The position numbers and the translations under genes are program-made. The notes under the pieces were generated by a model. That model saw nothing but the letters and a program-made list of their open reading frames with translations, had not been told where the DNA came from and made no database searches. From Anaeramoeba flamelloides (taxonomy: Eukaryota; Metamonada; Anaeramoebidae): 64,000 bases of DNA. Below are positions 22,778 to 35,294 of the stretch, piece after piece. The stretch covers positions 8,680,001-8,744,000 of the forward strand of contig JANTQA010000047.1 in NCBI GenBank assembly GCA_027625915.1, read 5' to 3'. Numbering within the stretch: the first letter of the stretch is position 1; each line of letters begins with the position of its first letter.

Positions 22778-23292
22778 TACAACCGTTCCAACACTACCAT
22801 GAAATCTTTGATAAACAGAAAATTCATTTTCGTATATCATACTTGACTTTTTATGACAGGATTTCATGGTTATATGATAGCCTATTACAAACCGTGAAAT
22901 TTTATAATAGAACAAAAATTTCCAATAGAGAAGATATTAGAATTTGAATTTTTGAATATAAACCTTTCTAAATGATCAATAATTTTTAAAAAATTTTCAG
23001 GTTTTTAGGTGAATCCTTAATTTCTAAATACCTTAAAATCAAGGGGCAAGACCATAATAAATAAATCATCAAATTTGATCTTGGATCTTTGGAATTTTTT
23101 TTTTGAATTTGTTTCAAAAACAACTGGCTTTTTTTCTCCGTCTTTCAAATAAGAAATTATTTTAAAAAACCTATATCAAACCATAAAATGTATATGATAA
23201 CGTTTAACCGAAGATTTTTTTTTTGTATTTAACAGAGATAAAAAGTCAATTTCTATGTCTGTCAAATTTCATGGTAGGTTTGGAATGGCAGC
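22778..23292 (+). mobile_element. TA-flanked family E element, full-length copy, 515 bp
   Basis: Begins TACAACCGTTCCAACACTAC followed by CATGAAATCT and ends AATTTCATGGTAGGTTTGG then AATGGCAGCA, an imperfect inverted repeat. Shares nearly all of its first 350 bp with 9314-9690. The short ORF inside is not transposase-like. A 157-bp relative with the same ends lies at 31197-31353. Ends and TA context suggest a Tc1/mariner-type MITE. Confidence 0.75.
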
Positions 23293-24340
23293 ACCTCTTT
23301 GAGGGTTGGGTAGTTTGATAATTTATTTTAATTCTTGGAATGTGATTATTTTGGAAAGCTAAATGAAAATTTTGATCCTTTTATTATGCAATTAACATTA
23401 GAACTGAATATTAAAATAGTAATTTTTTTTTTTTTAGAGATAACTTCAATTTATAAAAATATATTTCTTTAAAATTTGATTTTTAATTGGCCAATTATTT
23501 TAAAATAGAGTTTATTTGTTCCAAGATAAGACCAACAAATTTTCAAATAATCAAATTCAAGTCTTATTGAAGTATATGTTGCTAGCAGATTTTTCCTGCT
23601 ATTCGAAATACTATGCTGATTATTGAAACTTTATATTTGATGGATTTTATTTCTTCGAATAGTTTTTTCATTTACAACAAACAAAAAGATATTTCAATCA
23701 TTGTTGATAAAAATGCTTTAAGTCGAATCTATTTTCAAGATCTACTCTTATTGTTCTTTGGAAATATTATTAGTAATAAATTAAAAAGATTTCTAAACAA
23801 AAAAAGATTCAAGTCTTTTCAGAAAGAGATCACACAGTTTCTGTATCTGAGTTCAAGAATTTTAAAAAAATACAATACAAACCCTTAACCTTTCTTTGTG
23901 TTTTTTCAAAATTACTAACCAATTATAAATCTCGTTAATAATTCATAAACAGACTATGATAACAACGAAAAGAACATACTGTTAATTGCAAAATAAAAAG
24001 ATCAAAATTTTCATTCGGTTTTCCAAAAAAAAACACCACATAACACAAGAATTAAAATAAATCATCAAAGTCCCCAATTCTAAAAGAATAGAAATTAATA
24101 ATTTAAGCCAATTTTTTGAATTAAAAAAATTGAAATGTAAACATGATTTAAAAATCTTTTTTTGAAAAGCTGAATGAAAATTTTGTTCCATTTATTTTGC
24201 AACAAATAGTATAATCTTTCAAACTGTCTTCAAAAAATGTAATTAATTTCCAGAAAGTTGTTTATTTTTTATTTTTTTTAGTTTTCATTGGAGCTGTACA
24301 AAATAAATAGAATTTTGTCTAAATAGATTTTAACAACTGA
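23293..24340. other. Spacer upstream of UTP4
   Basis: Contains a 91-codon ATG ORF at 23613-23888, rich in Leu/Ile/Phe/Lys with no recognised motif. It is longer than expected by chance in such AT-rich DNA but without other support it is not called a gene. The rest is spacer. Confidence 0.35.
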
Positions 24341-27300
24341 ATGTTTACAAAACAAAAGACTAAAAACAAAAACGATAAGAACCGTAAGACTGATCTTGAA
24401 TCTTTTTACGTTCATCGGGCAAGGTGTATAAAATGGGAGCCAAGAGGTATTCGATCCTTAGAGTTTCACCCTTCTGGTGACTGGCTTGCTGTAGGTAGAG
24501 AAAATGGTGATCTTGAAATCTGGAACACTTCTCTATATTATTCGTGGTATTGTGAAACCAGAATTGCTGGCACTGCATCAGAAACAATTGAAAAAATTGT
24601 GTGGTCATTAGATGGGAAGCGTCTTTTTTCGTGTAGTCTTGGTAGCCATGTAATTGAATGGTCACTAACCAGCCTGAAGGCTAAAGTAAGTTCTAATTTC
24701 AAATTTCTTTTTGATAAAAGATGCAATTTCCAATTTTTATTTTTTTTTTAATTTCTCTAAAATTGTATCACGTAATTTGAAAAATTTTTTTTTTTTTTTT
24801 TTTTTTTGAATCAGATTCAATCCTACTAACTTTAACTGTTCATGAAAATTTGTTATAAAGTATTCCAAGAAATTTGTTTTTAAACCATAACCTCTTCTTT
24901 GTGTACCCGAAGGATTTTCAAATCCTTTGGGTACACAAAGAAAATTTCAAGACAATACTAAAACTTAATTTAGTTTCTAAAATACTATATAACCAACCCG
25001 TGTTGTTAATTAAATTAAACACTATTCTAAAACATTATTTAAACTTAATTTCGTTTCGAAAATACTTATTAAAACGAATCTATGTTTGTGAATTAAATTC
25101 AACAAATACCCTTGATCCAAAATTATGGAATAATTGTTTCATCTTCATTTTTCGAACAATATTATTACTTGTTTTTGCTTTAAAATTTGAAATTCAAAAT
25201 AATATCCAAATTTCCTCATTCCTTATCAACTTATATTCTCCGTATGTAGAATACTTGTTTAAAAGCCAAAGGCCTGTATCTCCAATTACTCTTGAAAAGG
25301 GTATTTAAATAAAATTACAAAACCAAAATATAAAGAATTATTTCTGTAATCGATCTTTTTGCAAACAAACTTGAATTGCTCTTGTAGAAAAAAAAAACAA
25401 CAAATCGAGCAGAAAATTTTTCACACCCAAAACCAAATACTGCCCTTTAACAATTAAAAAATGTTCATTTCAAATTCCCCAATATTTTACTAATTCTTAG
25501 TTGAAAAAAAACAAGTGCTTAATAAAAACAATTGAAAATGTCCGTGGAAATTTAATTAGGCATCCTTTATTTAGCTTTTCGCTAAAATTTAAATTTTTTT
25601 AATTTGATTTTAGATGTATTCACAAATGCTTGTTTTGCTCTAATATTTTTGGTTCTATAAATTTCAAAACTAATTCTTTTTTCTTGATTAAGAAATAATA
25701 TTTTACAGAAAGGTTACTTTATAGTAACAAAATAACAAGAACTCGAACTAGATAATCATAAGTTTGAAAAACAAGAGAAATTCAAAAATTTTACAACAAG
25801 TTTATATTAAATCATAAACTTTTTCAATTGATCAAATATTTTATTTTTATTCCAAACCAAAAACCCAATTATAATTAATATTCATTCTAACTATTCCTTC
25901 TCTTTTATTTTTGATTTTTTAAAATTGAAAAAATTAAACAAAAAAATAAAAAAACAAAATAAAACAAAAAAAACAAAAAAACACACAAATAAAAAAAAAA
26001 GACTGTTTGTGATTCTTTTGGTGGGGCTGTGAGAGATTTAAAATTAAATCATAAAGGAGATACTATAGCAATTGCATGTGAAGATGGGAGAATAAGATTA
26101 TTTGATATTTCGAATGGAAATTTCCAATATATAAGAGCATTTAGCAAAGAAAAAAATTCGTTATTTTGCTTATGTTGGAGCGAAAACGATTCAATGATTG
26201 TAGCAGGAGGCAATGGGAGTAATGTTTCAGTTTACAACACATCCACTGGAAGAGTAATTAATTCAATAATTGTCCGTAAATATTCCGAAATCAAGCCATT
26301 GGTCGTTTGGACATGCCTCTGGGTTGGTAACACGATTGTTTGTGGCGATTCTCACGGGTATACTAGATTTTATGATGCCAAATTTGGAACGTTATTAAAT
26401 GAATTTAAAGAACACGAAGCAGATGTCTTAAGTTTAATTAATATTGGCGATAATGAAGTTTATGCAACTGGTATTGATAGTAAAATCTCGAAATATTCAT
26501 GCAAGCCATTCAAAACAAACCCAAAAAAAACAAAAAAAAATAAAAAAAAAAAAAATTTATATCATGAAGAAAATGATCTTAACCAGGCAGTAAATTGGAT
26601 TTGTTTGTATACAAGAAAAGAATTGTCGCAATATTTAAGGACTGTTATTGTACACCCAATTCACAAGTTTTTAGTTGTTGGGGGGTTAAGTGGACAGATA
26701 GCATTTATTACAGTTAAAAAATTTGCAAAAGAATTTTTTACAAGGGTTTATCCATATCCTAATACATCAATAATAACTAAAAGTAGAGACAATTTATTAT
26801 TGTCTCAATTTGATGATCATTTGGAAATTTGGAAAGTGGGGGATATCAATAAAAGTAAAAATAGCCCCCCACAATTAAAAGAATCGCCTAATGGGATGAA
26901 AATTAAAATTGAAAAACAGCCACTTCACTTATTAGATTTAAACACGAGTAAATATTATAACATAGTATGTAGCGCAATTTCAAGCAATGGGAAATTTATT
27001 GCCTATTCCGATCAATCTGGTATTAAATTATTTTACCTAAGTATAAACAAAAAAAATTATGCTGATTTCCAATTAAAGAAAATCTCTTTAGATGATCTAC
27101 AATTAAATTCAATATTTGCTCATAAATTAACATTTACAAATGATTCTTCAAGACTTATCATTGCAACCTCTAATTTACAAATAATCGTTATTGAAATTAT
27201 TAAAAAATCAATTGAAAATAGTGAAACAGAAAATTTTACTTTTCAATTAATAATAAAAAAAGTTTTTGATTGTTATTCAAATAAAATTATTAAAAAGAAA

Positions 27301-28173
27301 TTAAATCAAAAAATGGAGAATGAAGAAGAAGTGGGAAACATAAAGACAAACGGGAAAGGAAAAGGAAAAGGAAAAGGAAAAGGAAAAGGAAAAGGGAATA
27401 ACGGAATAAAAGATACTATTGAATATAAAAAAACTGATTCACGAATAAAGTACATAACGGTTAGTTCAGATGGACAGTATCTTGCTTCCACCGATTTAAA
27501 AGGAAACATTAATATTTTCAATTTGGATAGATTAACATTTGAAAAAACCTTGCCCACCTTTGACGCCAACCCAACTGTTATCAAATTCCAACCAAATACT
27601 TCAATTTTAACAATAGTTTTATCAAACAATAATTTCCATTTTTATAATATCGAAAAAAATCAACTTGATGACTTATCTCCAAAATACTTTCCAAAGGTAT
27701 TGCAAGATAACAAAGTTCGGATTTTTGGTATTTCCTTTGACCCCAAGGACGAAACAAAATTATTGTTGTATTGCTATGATTGGATAATTTATGTCGATTT
27801 AAATAGAATCAAAGTCTTTTTGGAAAATGAAAAAAAATTAATCCAAAACGAAAAAAATACAAAGAACCAACCCTCTTCCTCGCCAACCAAGGACAAAAAG
27901 ACTGAAAATAAAAAAAAGAAACGTAGACAAAATTCTAAAAATAATAATAATAATCATCACAATTCAAAGAAAAAGCAAACTACAGACTCGCCTAGTAAAA
28001 CTTCAAGACTAAATTATGCTTATTTTAAAGGATGCAGAATGTTAAACTTATTCCAGCCTTTGCTTTTTGCCGACTATATAAGCCCAGGCTCATTAGTCGT
28101 AGTAGAAAGAGTTTGGATGGATATATCAAAAGATTTACCAACGATTAAAAGAAAGAAATTTGGTTACGATTAA
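24341..28173 (+). CDS. UTP4: UTP4 (cirhin), WD40 subunit of the t-UTP/SSU processome, two exons, 838 aa
   Basis: Exon 1 is 24341-24685 and exon 2 is 26002-28173. The intron begins GTAAGT and ends AAAAG, and the join is phase 0. The protein starts with VHRARCIKWEPRGIRSLEFHP, as in cirhin (VHRVRF...PSGIR). Across the junction it reads TVCDSFGGAVRDLKL then IACEDGRIRLFDI, the cirhin DAFGGxxWS...GCEDGSVKLF segment. The C-terminus PLLFADYI...VVVERVW...KRKKFGYD matches cirhin PLLFMDLL...VAVERP...KKKKFG. UTP4 is a tandem WD40 propeller protein in the nucleolus, needed for pre-rRNA transcription and early 18S processing. It is longer than human UTP4 (686 aa) because of low-complexity inserts: Lys-rich near residue 285, a Gly-Lys repeat from a GGAAAA microsatellite (27357-27395), and a Lys/Asn-rich tract before the C-terminus. 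Confidence 0.95.
24686..26001 (+). other. 1316-nt intron of UTP4 with foldback, direct repeat and ORF
   Basis: Donor GTAAGTTC after codon 115; acceptor at the end of a long A run. The intron holds a 22-bp hairpin (24895-24942), two direct copies of a roughly 80-bp unit starting at 24961 and 25041, and a 144-codon ORF (24874-25308). The two repeat units are read in different frames by that ORF, which argues against selection for its protein. It is much longer than the PNO1 intron, so part of it is probably inserted DNA. Confidence 0.85.
24895..24942. repeat. Near-perfect hairpin in the UTP4 intron
   Basis: Arms TTCTTTGTGTACCCGAAGGA.. (24895-24916) and ..TCCTTTGGGTACACAAAGAA (24921-24942) pair over 22 bp with a single mismatch around a 4-base loop, TTCA. 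Confidence 0.9.
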
Positions 28174-28525
28174 ATTACATTTTTTTTTCTTTTATCCCAT
28201 TGTTTTTTTCTTTTTCTTTTTTTTCATTTTTTATTCCTTCCCTCATCATTTTTTTTTTATTATTATCTTTTTTTTAAGATTTTTTTTGACCCAATAAATA
28301 AATTATAAACCAAATAGAATTTATATTTTAAAGACTTTGATTTTAATTTTTTTATTTAAAAAGTATAAATATTTTAATACGACGATATTATAAAGTTAAA
28401 TATTAATTAAATTGAAGTACTTTTCCTAATAAAAAACTTTTTTTAGAACATCTATATAGCGTGGTTATTGTTTTGATTTGGAAATATCTTCTAGTTATAA
28501 TCTGAGTTTGGGCCAGGAATAACGA

Positions 28526-28622
28526 AAAAAATGAGATTGTTTGAAGTGATATAAGATGATATTATTGAGTTTGAAGGAGGGCATTGGATATCATCTTTAC
28601 ACCAGAACAATCTCATTATTTT
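28526..28622. repeat. Small foldback 3' of UTP4
   Basis: AATGAGATTGTTTGAAGTGA and its continuation AGATGATAT are repeated in inverted form as ATATCATCT and GAACAATCTCATT, arms about 35 bp with a loop of about 23 bases. It lies about 350 bp after the UTP4 stop, too far to be called its terminator. Confidence 0.6.
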
Positions 28623-29109
28623 GAGTCTAGAAGGAAAACCAAAACGAAAGAATTATAAAAGGTGATTATTGAACTAATGAAACAATATGTGGTGCTATTT
28701 ATTTTTGGAATACAGGATCTAACTTGTAGAACCAAAAAACGTAGCTAAAAAATTTAAACCATAACAGCTAATTTGTTGTTTTTTAATGGTACTTTAAATA
28801 ACTTTTTCTTCAAAAGTCTTTTTCTCTTAATGGAGTTATTGAAAACATTGAAGATAAATTTTGATTTTCTCCCATTGAAATAAAACTTGGTTTGAAATCT
28901 AACAGAGGTAATGTAGATGGTCATACTTTTCAATAATCTCTATCCCCCGTTTTATTTCACGATTTTAAGAAGTGTACAGGGAAAAGATAAATAAACATTA
29001 GAAGAAATGTATTACATTTTTTTTTTTGATGAACTAATTCAAACAATTAAATGTAATTATAGGCATCAATCTTTTACAACAACCTGTAAAATTTTTGTAT
29101 ATATTATAC

Positions 29110-29740
29110 GCAATATTCTGTAATTATCGAATTTTGTAGATATTAAATTTTAAAAAAGTTGGATCGATTCAGAAACAAAGAAAAAGAAAATTTTTTCTGT
29201 GAGATCAAATTTTTTTTTATTTTTTTTTTATGAAAAAGAATTATCTAAAAATTGTTTTATTTTGTACAATAGGGCATGTTTTTATTCTGTTTATTGGTAT
29301 TTTTATTATCAGGACATCACTGATAGTCTTTATTACAATGAATAGTATACATAGGATTTATTTCTTTTTTTGAGAGAATTCTTTTGGTTGAACAAAAAAA
29401 TTATCAATTCAACTAATTTTAAAATATTAGAATTGATTTAAGAAGGATAGTTATAAATTACTCAATTTTTAAAGCCATTTAGAAATTTTACTCAGAAATT
29501 GTGTCTTTGTTTTAAGATGAAATTTGTTTTTTTAAAATAAAAATTTCTTAAAGACATCTAAGTATCAAGTAAAATTATCCTCTAAAATCAAAATCAATTT
29601 TTTTCTGACAAAAATGATTAGAATCATTATTACAATTTAAATCAGATTTAAAAAACAAAAATTAATTTTAAATATTGAAAATTTATTTGACAATTTTTTT
29701 TATTATTTTGCAAAACAAGAGAAAATTACTTTTTTCAAAC
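29110..29740 (+). repeat. Family G repeat, copy 1
   Basis: Shares in order with 49332-50000 and 54643-55340 the GAGATCAAATTT block, a GAATAGTATA/ATATTAATAT region, AATTCTTTTGGTTGA followed by CAAAAA, and the ATTTTACTCAGAAATT-type tail. The 5' part present in the other two copies is missing or diverged. Non-coding. Confidence 0.55.
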
Positions 29741-30802
29741 TTTAAAGAAATAAAAAAAAATTTGTTAAATAGATTTAAATTCAATTGATAAATTTTAAAT
29801 TAAGCTTCTATCAAATTTTCATTTATTAAATACTATTTGCCAAGATTATTTTTACGGCCCGATATCTGGATTAAAATATTAATAATTAAAAATTAATATC
29901 AAAATGAAGAATTTTTTTTTTAAACCAAAAGTTTCTAATAAAAAACGAAATATATATATATATATATATATATAGATACATTTTTTCAAGAATTAGCCTA
30001 AATAATAAACAAAAATATAGTTCCCCTTTTAGTTTTATATTTGAAATATGAGAAATTTTGGATTTCAAAATATATCCTTAAATCACCAAATTGTTTAAAT
30101 TGTGTTAACTCATCCATCTGATAAACCAATACATTAATTACAAAAAAAAAAACAGTTTTTTATAGGATCTTAACAAGATAAAATATTATTATTTAAAAAA
30201 TATTGATACATTACATAACAATTTTGGAAAGAATCTTATCACACCCAGTTTGGAAAATTGAGTTATGGTTTAAAATACATGATTCTATTACTTGAATCTT
30301 AACAACTAGTTATGGGGTTTCTTATTTATAGTTATTTTCAGCAAGTGGTGGGTTCTTTTTTTTTGTTGATTTTCTTTTACAAATGTACTTTTTTGATTTT
30401 TTTCTTTTATTTTGTTATTGATTTTTTTAAAAAAGTCAATTTGAAAAAAAGAAATGTTTGAAACCCCAAATTAAGATTATGAAAAGTGAGGCTTTGTAAT
30501 TTTTTTTTAAAACTCATAAAATTACTATTGAATAATCTTATAATGAAAAATTTTAATTTTGTAAAAAAAGAAATTGTGATATTTAAAACCAATGTTTTAA
30601 TCATATCTGTACAAAAAAAATTTTTAACAAAGTATTTTTTTTCGAAATTTTCAAGTTTTTTTACAAATATCTTTAACAAATATCAGCTTTAATTGGAAGA
30701 TTGTTTTTTCTCTTATTATCAAACAATTATATATTAGTTAATTCTTAAAAAAATGCATTTTTCATTTTATACTTAGCTATATTGAGGGAAATTGAATTGA
30801 AA
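29741..30802. other. AT-rich spacer with an (AT)n run
   Basis: An (AT)n dinucleotide run of about 26 bases lies at 29948-29973. Overlapping ORFs on both strands at 30.4-30.7 kb are Phe/Lys/Asn-rich products of A/T runs. No gene supported. Confidence 0.45.
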
Positions 30803-30999
30803 TACATTCAATTCCAGTTTTAAAGTACAAACTTCAACGAAATTTAAGGCACAATAAAAATATCGAGATAAAGCACAGAATTCAGATTCTAATAAAATAA
30901 ATTGTAAAAAAAAAATTACAAATTTTGTGCCATAATTTGAGATTTTTTTGTGTATTAAATTGCCTTGAAAGTTGTACCTTAAAAGTGGAACTGACTGTA
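30803..30999 (+). mobile_element. TA-flanked MITE family H, copy 1, 197 bp
   Basis: Starts TACATTCAATTCCAGTTTTA and ends AAAAGTGGAACTGACTGTA. The interior matches the copies at 53452-53649 and 54374-54577: AACTTCAACGAAATTTAA, GGCACA, AGATTGTAAAAAAA, TTTGAGATTTTTTTGTGT. The ends are inverted repeats beginning with TA. Confidence 0.8.
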
Positions 31000-31196
31000 A
31001 ATTTTTACTACTTTTATTTGTAAAAAAACGAATAGATGAAAATAACAATATCACCTTTTGATTTATAAATTAGTGATATTTTTATTAAAATATCCCCCTT
31101 TCAAATAAAAATATAATAAAGAAAAATATTACTTTATTAATAATTAAGGAGTCATTATTTTTACTCGATCAATTTTTCAATACCAAAAAAACAATA

Positions 31197-31353
31197 TACA
31201 GCCGTTCCAAGGCTACCATGAAATTTAAAATAAAACACAATTGATTTTTCGTTTAATATCTCTTATTTCGGAATTTTTTGAAAATAGAAAATAAGAATAG
31301 AAAACTCAATTGTGTTTTATTTAAAATTTTATGGGAGACTTGGAAAGACTGTA
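31197..31353 (+). mobile_element. TA-flanked MITE family E, short form, 157 bp
   Basis: TACAGCCGTTCCAAGGCTAC then CATGAAATTT at the left; AAATTTTATGGGAGACTTGG then AAAGACTGTA at the right. Inside, TAAAATAAAACACAATTG is repeated inverted as CAATTGTGTTTTATTT, so the whole element can fold into one hairpin. The terminal sequence ties it to the 515-bp family E copy. Confidence 0.82.
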
Positions 31354-32520
31354 AAACAAAAATCAGTTAAAAGAGACAAATAAAAATAACATTTAAAATC
31401 CAACCTCATAAAAAAGTATGCAAAATGAAAAAAACTTTCAATTGATAATCTTTATATAATGATTGTTCCATATTATTTTTTTAAGGGTATTACGTTAATT
31501 AAATATATCAAAGTCCCAGATATCATTTTTAATCCAATTTTTTGGATATGGAAATTTGTATGTGTTTTTTTTTCTTCTAGATCATTCAAATATTTTTTAC
31601 AAAGAAATCAAATCTTGAGTAAATTTTAAAGATAAGAAAAAACATATAACAACATTTTATTACTTAAAAATCATTAAAATTCTTATTATATAGACTTATT
31701 ATTATTATTTTTTTTTTCTAGAATTGAGTGAAAATTTATATTAAAAAAAAAAATTATTTAATTTTTTTTTCATTTTTTGGTAAACATATTTTGAAATATA
31801 AAATATGATTTTTGAATCAAGAATTATTAAAATTCCTTTTAATTTTATATTATCAATTTGTATATATAAATACTTGAAAAGAGAATATAATACAATATAT
31901 ACAATGATCAAAAAAAATAAAAATTTTACTCAAGAACAAAACTCATTTCTTAAAATAAAACCTTTTTTTTTTTTTCTTCTTCTTCTAATTCAATCTCTAA
32001 TTTACAATAAAATAGTATAAATAAAAGCAAAATTAATTTTTTAAGTAAAACCTCTAGTTTTTTTAGTAATTTTAAATTAATTATTGAATATGCGTAATAT
32101 TGTTCCTAATTCTTTCCAGTTTTTTTTTAAATTTTTGTAATTTTTTGATTTTTTAAATAAAAATTCTCTAAATGTAGTTTAACAATTTTGAGAACAATTT
32201 TCAACTATTTTTCTTTTTTTTTTTGGAATTTCCTTATAAATAATAGAGCTTTTAAAAAAACTAAGGTTATACAAATTTATTGTTAAACCATAGTTTCTTT
32301 GGTAATTTAACATTTATTTTTTTTAATAAAAAAGTAATATGTTTTTTATTTTGATACCTGTACTTATCGAGTATTCACATTTTATTAAATTAACATGATA
32401 AAAAAAAGTACCAATTTTTTTGTCAATATCTTGTTAATATGTTATTCCACTTCAAAATAAAAATCAAAAACAATAAATCTCAAAACTATTATTAAAAATT
32501 TTAAATATTACAAATTATTG
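31354..32520. other. AT-rich spacer, no gene
   Basis: Short chance ORFs only (for example 31805-32020). Nothing recognised. Confidence 0.45.
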
Positions 32521-33002
32521 TACAGTGATCAAAATAAAGCGTTCACAACGACTATAATCCGTGTTTCAAAATATTATCCGTGCTTTTTTTTATTCTTGTA
32601 ACAAGGCAACATCCAATCTATTAACAAATAGTATACCTAAGTTCAAATCAATTTTGAAACTAAAGGTCTGGTTATTTTCAGTAAAATTTAAATTTTAATG
32701 CAATTAGTTGAAAATTTCCCATAATATTCTCAATTTTTTTAAAATATATTGTTTTTTTTTATGATTAAAATTTTCTTTACAAATTTACTCTATTTTTTGA
32801 GATAAATTTTACAATTTGATCCTAAATTTTTAGAATTTCTTTTTAAATAATAGAACTTTAAGAAACCAATATCATATTTTTTTAGGGTATATTATTGGTT
32901 ACTTTGATTGGTTAATGTATTGGTCAACTATAACAAAAAAATACCCTTTTTATTTTGAAACACGCATTATATTTTTTTGCACTGTTTATTTTGACTACAG
33001 TA
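32521..33002 (-). mobile_element. TA-flanked MITE, Tc1/mariner-like family A, copy 3 (inverted)
   Basis: 482 bp in reverse orientation to 3869-4352. It begins TACAGTGATCAAAATAAAGC and ends TGTTTATTTTGACTACAGTA. The internal blocks AACAAGGCAACATCCAATCT and GGTATACT-type text appear as reverse complements. It lies about 490 bp upstream of the XPO7 start codon. Confidence 0.85.
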
Positions 33003-33491
33003 TAAATTGAAAACTGAAGCACAAATAATTTGTATTTGATTTTAATTGCAAACATTAGTAAAATTCACATTTGTTGATTTTTTAATGCAACAATTATTCT
33101 ATTCAGGCGAATTTAACTTTATGAGCTCAGAAATGGGTGGGATTTCGGTGTGTGTAATTTCGATTTTGTATATCTTTTATTGATTAGTGAAAAAATTGGT
33201 TGAAGTTTATTTGAAAAATTTTCCATTTACACCCTTTTGAGAAAAAGAAAATGGATTTGAAGATTTTTTGACAAATAGAAATTAATGTTTGGAGTTAAAA
33301 ACTAACCGTTAAACATTACACAGAAATTTAAAACCCCACGCAACTGTTTCATAGTAAACTTGACTTATAAAATGGAACACCATTTTTTGTATTTTTATCA
33401 CTTTCCAGCGAAAGATTTTTAAAAGAAAGAGAGTTGAAATTTCATTTGAAGGGAAAAAAACGTTTTCAGTTGCAAAAATCATTAAAATTGA

Positions 33492-35233
33492 ATGAACGAC
33501 GTTGAAGAGTTCAACAAATTAGCTCATCTCTTTTATACCACACAAGATCCAAAAGAACGATCGGAATGCGAAACAATTTTTTTATCAATTCTTGAGTCTA
33601 TTGATAACATTCAAACACTGCGAGTGTTTATTGAACAAAGCGGAAATGATCACGCAGTATTATTGAGTATTCAATTATTATCAGAATTAATTTCTAACCA
33701 ATGGACAATTCTTGATAAAAAAATTATAAACGAAATAATAGTTTGGTTGGTTGAGGTTGTTGAAACAATTTATCTTAACAGCAGCGATCAAATCATAAAA
33801 AGCCTGTCTTTCTTTTTTTCAAGGTTGGTGTATTTTTCTTGGATTGACAATTTGACTGCGAATGAAAAAATGATAAAAAATACAATAATCCCAAAATTTA
33901 TCAAGCTTGATCTTGATAACAATAATAATCTAAATAATGGTATACAAGGGTATGGTACCCGTACGAAATACAAGAGGTGCTTAAATAAAATTGGAATCCA
34001 ACTATTGATTTCTTTAGTGACAGAATTTACAAACCCTGTAGAAAAGGATCGTATCATTTCCTCTGTGCAGCTAATCAAAATATTAGTCTCGTTTCGCGAT
34101 CATAGCCTTCTTGAAATCTATTGCTGCGCCACACAGCATTTAATCAAATATTGCAAATTAATTAATGAAAATAAGAATGTCAACCGTGAAACACTCATAA
34201 ACGAACTCAATCTTGGGCTGTGGGTAAGGTTGGTAGACAAAATTTTCTCATTTAAATTTTCAAACATTCAATTAGGCTTGTATGAAAACGAGAAACAAGA
34301 GCTGTATGAAAATTGCGATTTAAACACAAGTGCCTTTATTATTCCGATCACATGGAAAAAACGATTCCAACCACAAAAAATGGCCAAGGTATTGATAATC
34401 ATTAATCAAAATTTTGGGGACACTTGCCCCACTTTCCAAAGCCATGTATTCTCAAGCCTAATAAATCTCGCCAGAATAAGAAAATCTGGGTTTTTAAAAA
34501 CGAAAGACCGAAATGACTTTGTGAAAACATTATTGTTAGGCAACATTTCCATCTTAAAAAGGATGGACCTTCATTATTTCTTCTCAAATCTGCAATTACT
34601 AAGACACTTAATTTCTTTCAATAGAATCATCTTTTCCTCAGTGGGCATTGACGAGCTTAAAAGATCGAACTATTGTGAAAAATGGTTGACACTGTTTTCT
34701 AATTTGACCTTAGATATATTACAAACAAAAGAGCTACAATTCGATTTGAATTATGATCGATTATTAGAAGTAACTTATTCACTCTCACAGTTTTGGAGGT
34801 CAATTATTTTCATAATTCCAGAATTACCGCAAATTTCCCAATTAAAAAAATTAATCATTAATTTGATATCCCCCATTTTTTATTCATTACTGGAATTTTA
34901 TATGCAATGTACACATATTGACAATGACATATTAATTAAAGATCAGATTTTTAAAAAGGAAATCTGTTCATTAATTCATTTTATTGATTTTATTTTGAAT
35001 TATTCCTTTGACAATTTTTTGATATTTATTGAAAAAAGTTTTCAAATAAATTCAAAAGATCATAAAATCGTAATCCCCATTTTGCTAACTATTTTTGGTT
35101 CTTTTATTGTTTATAATTCAAAAAAATTACCCAGTGATTTTAACCCTGAAGAAAATGAAGGTTGCACTGAATTATTAATTAGTAAAATTATTAATAAAAT
35201 TTTTTTATTTATTACCCAAAATTATGAGATCGA

Positions 35234-35294
<61 letters not shown>

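Noticed and set aside
22744-22947. 67-codon ORF with varied residues
   Set aside because: Lies within family E; the near-identical copy at 9314 does not keep it as a gene, and it matches no transposase.
23613-23888. 91-codon ATG ORF upstream of UTP4
   Set aside because: Long for this DNA, but Leu/Ile/Phe/Lys-biased with no motif, splice or conservation evidence; kept only as a note.
24874-25308. 144-codon ORF as an intron-encoded protein
   Set aside because: No endonuclease or maturase motif; internal 80-bp repeats are read in different frames, so coding selection is doubtful.
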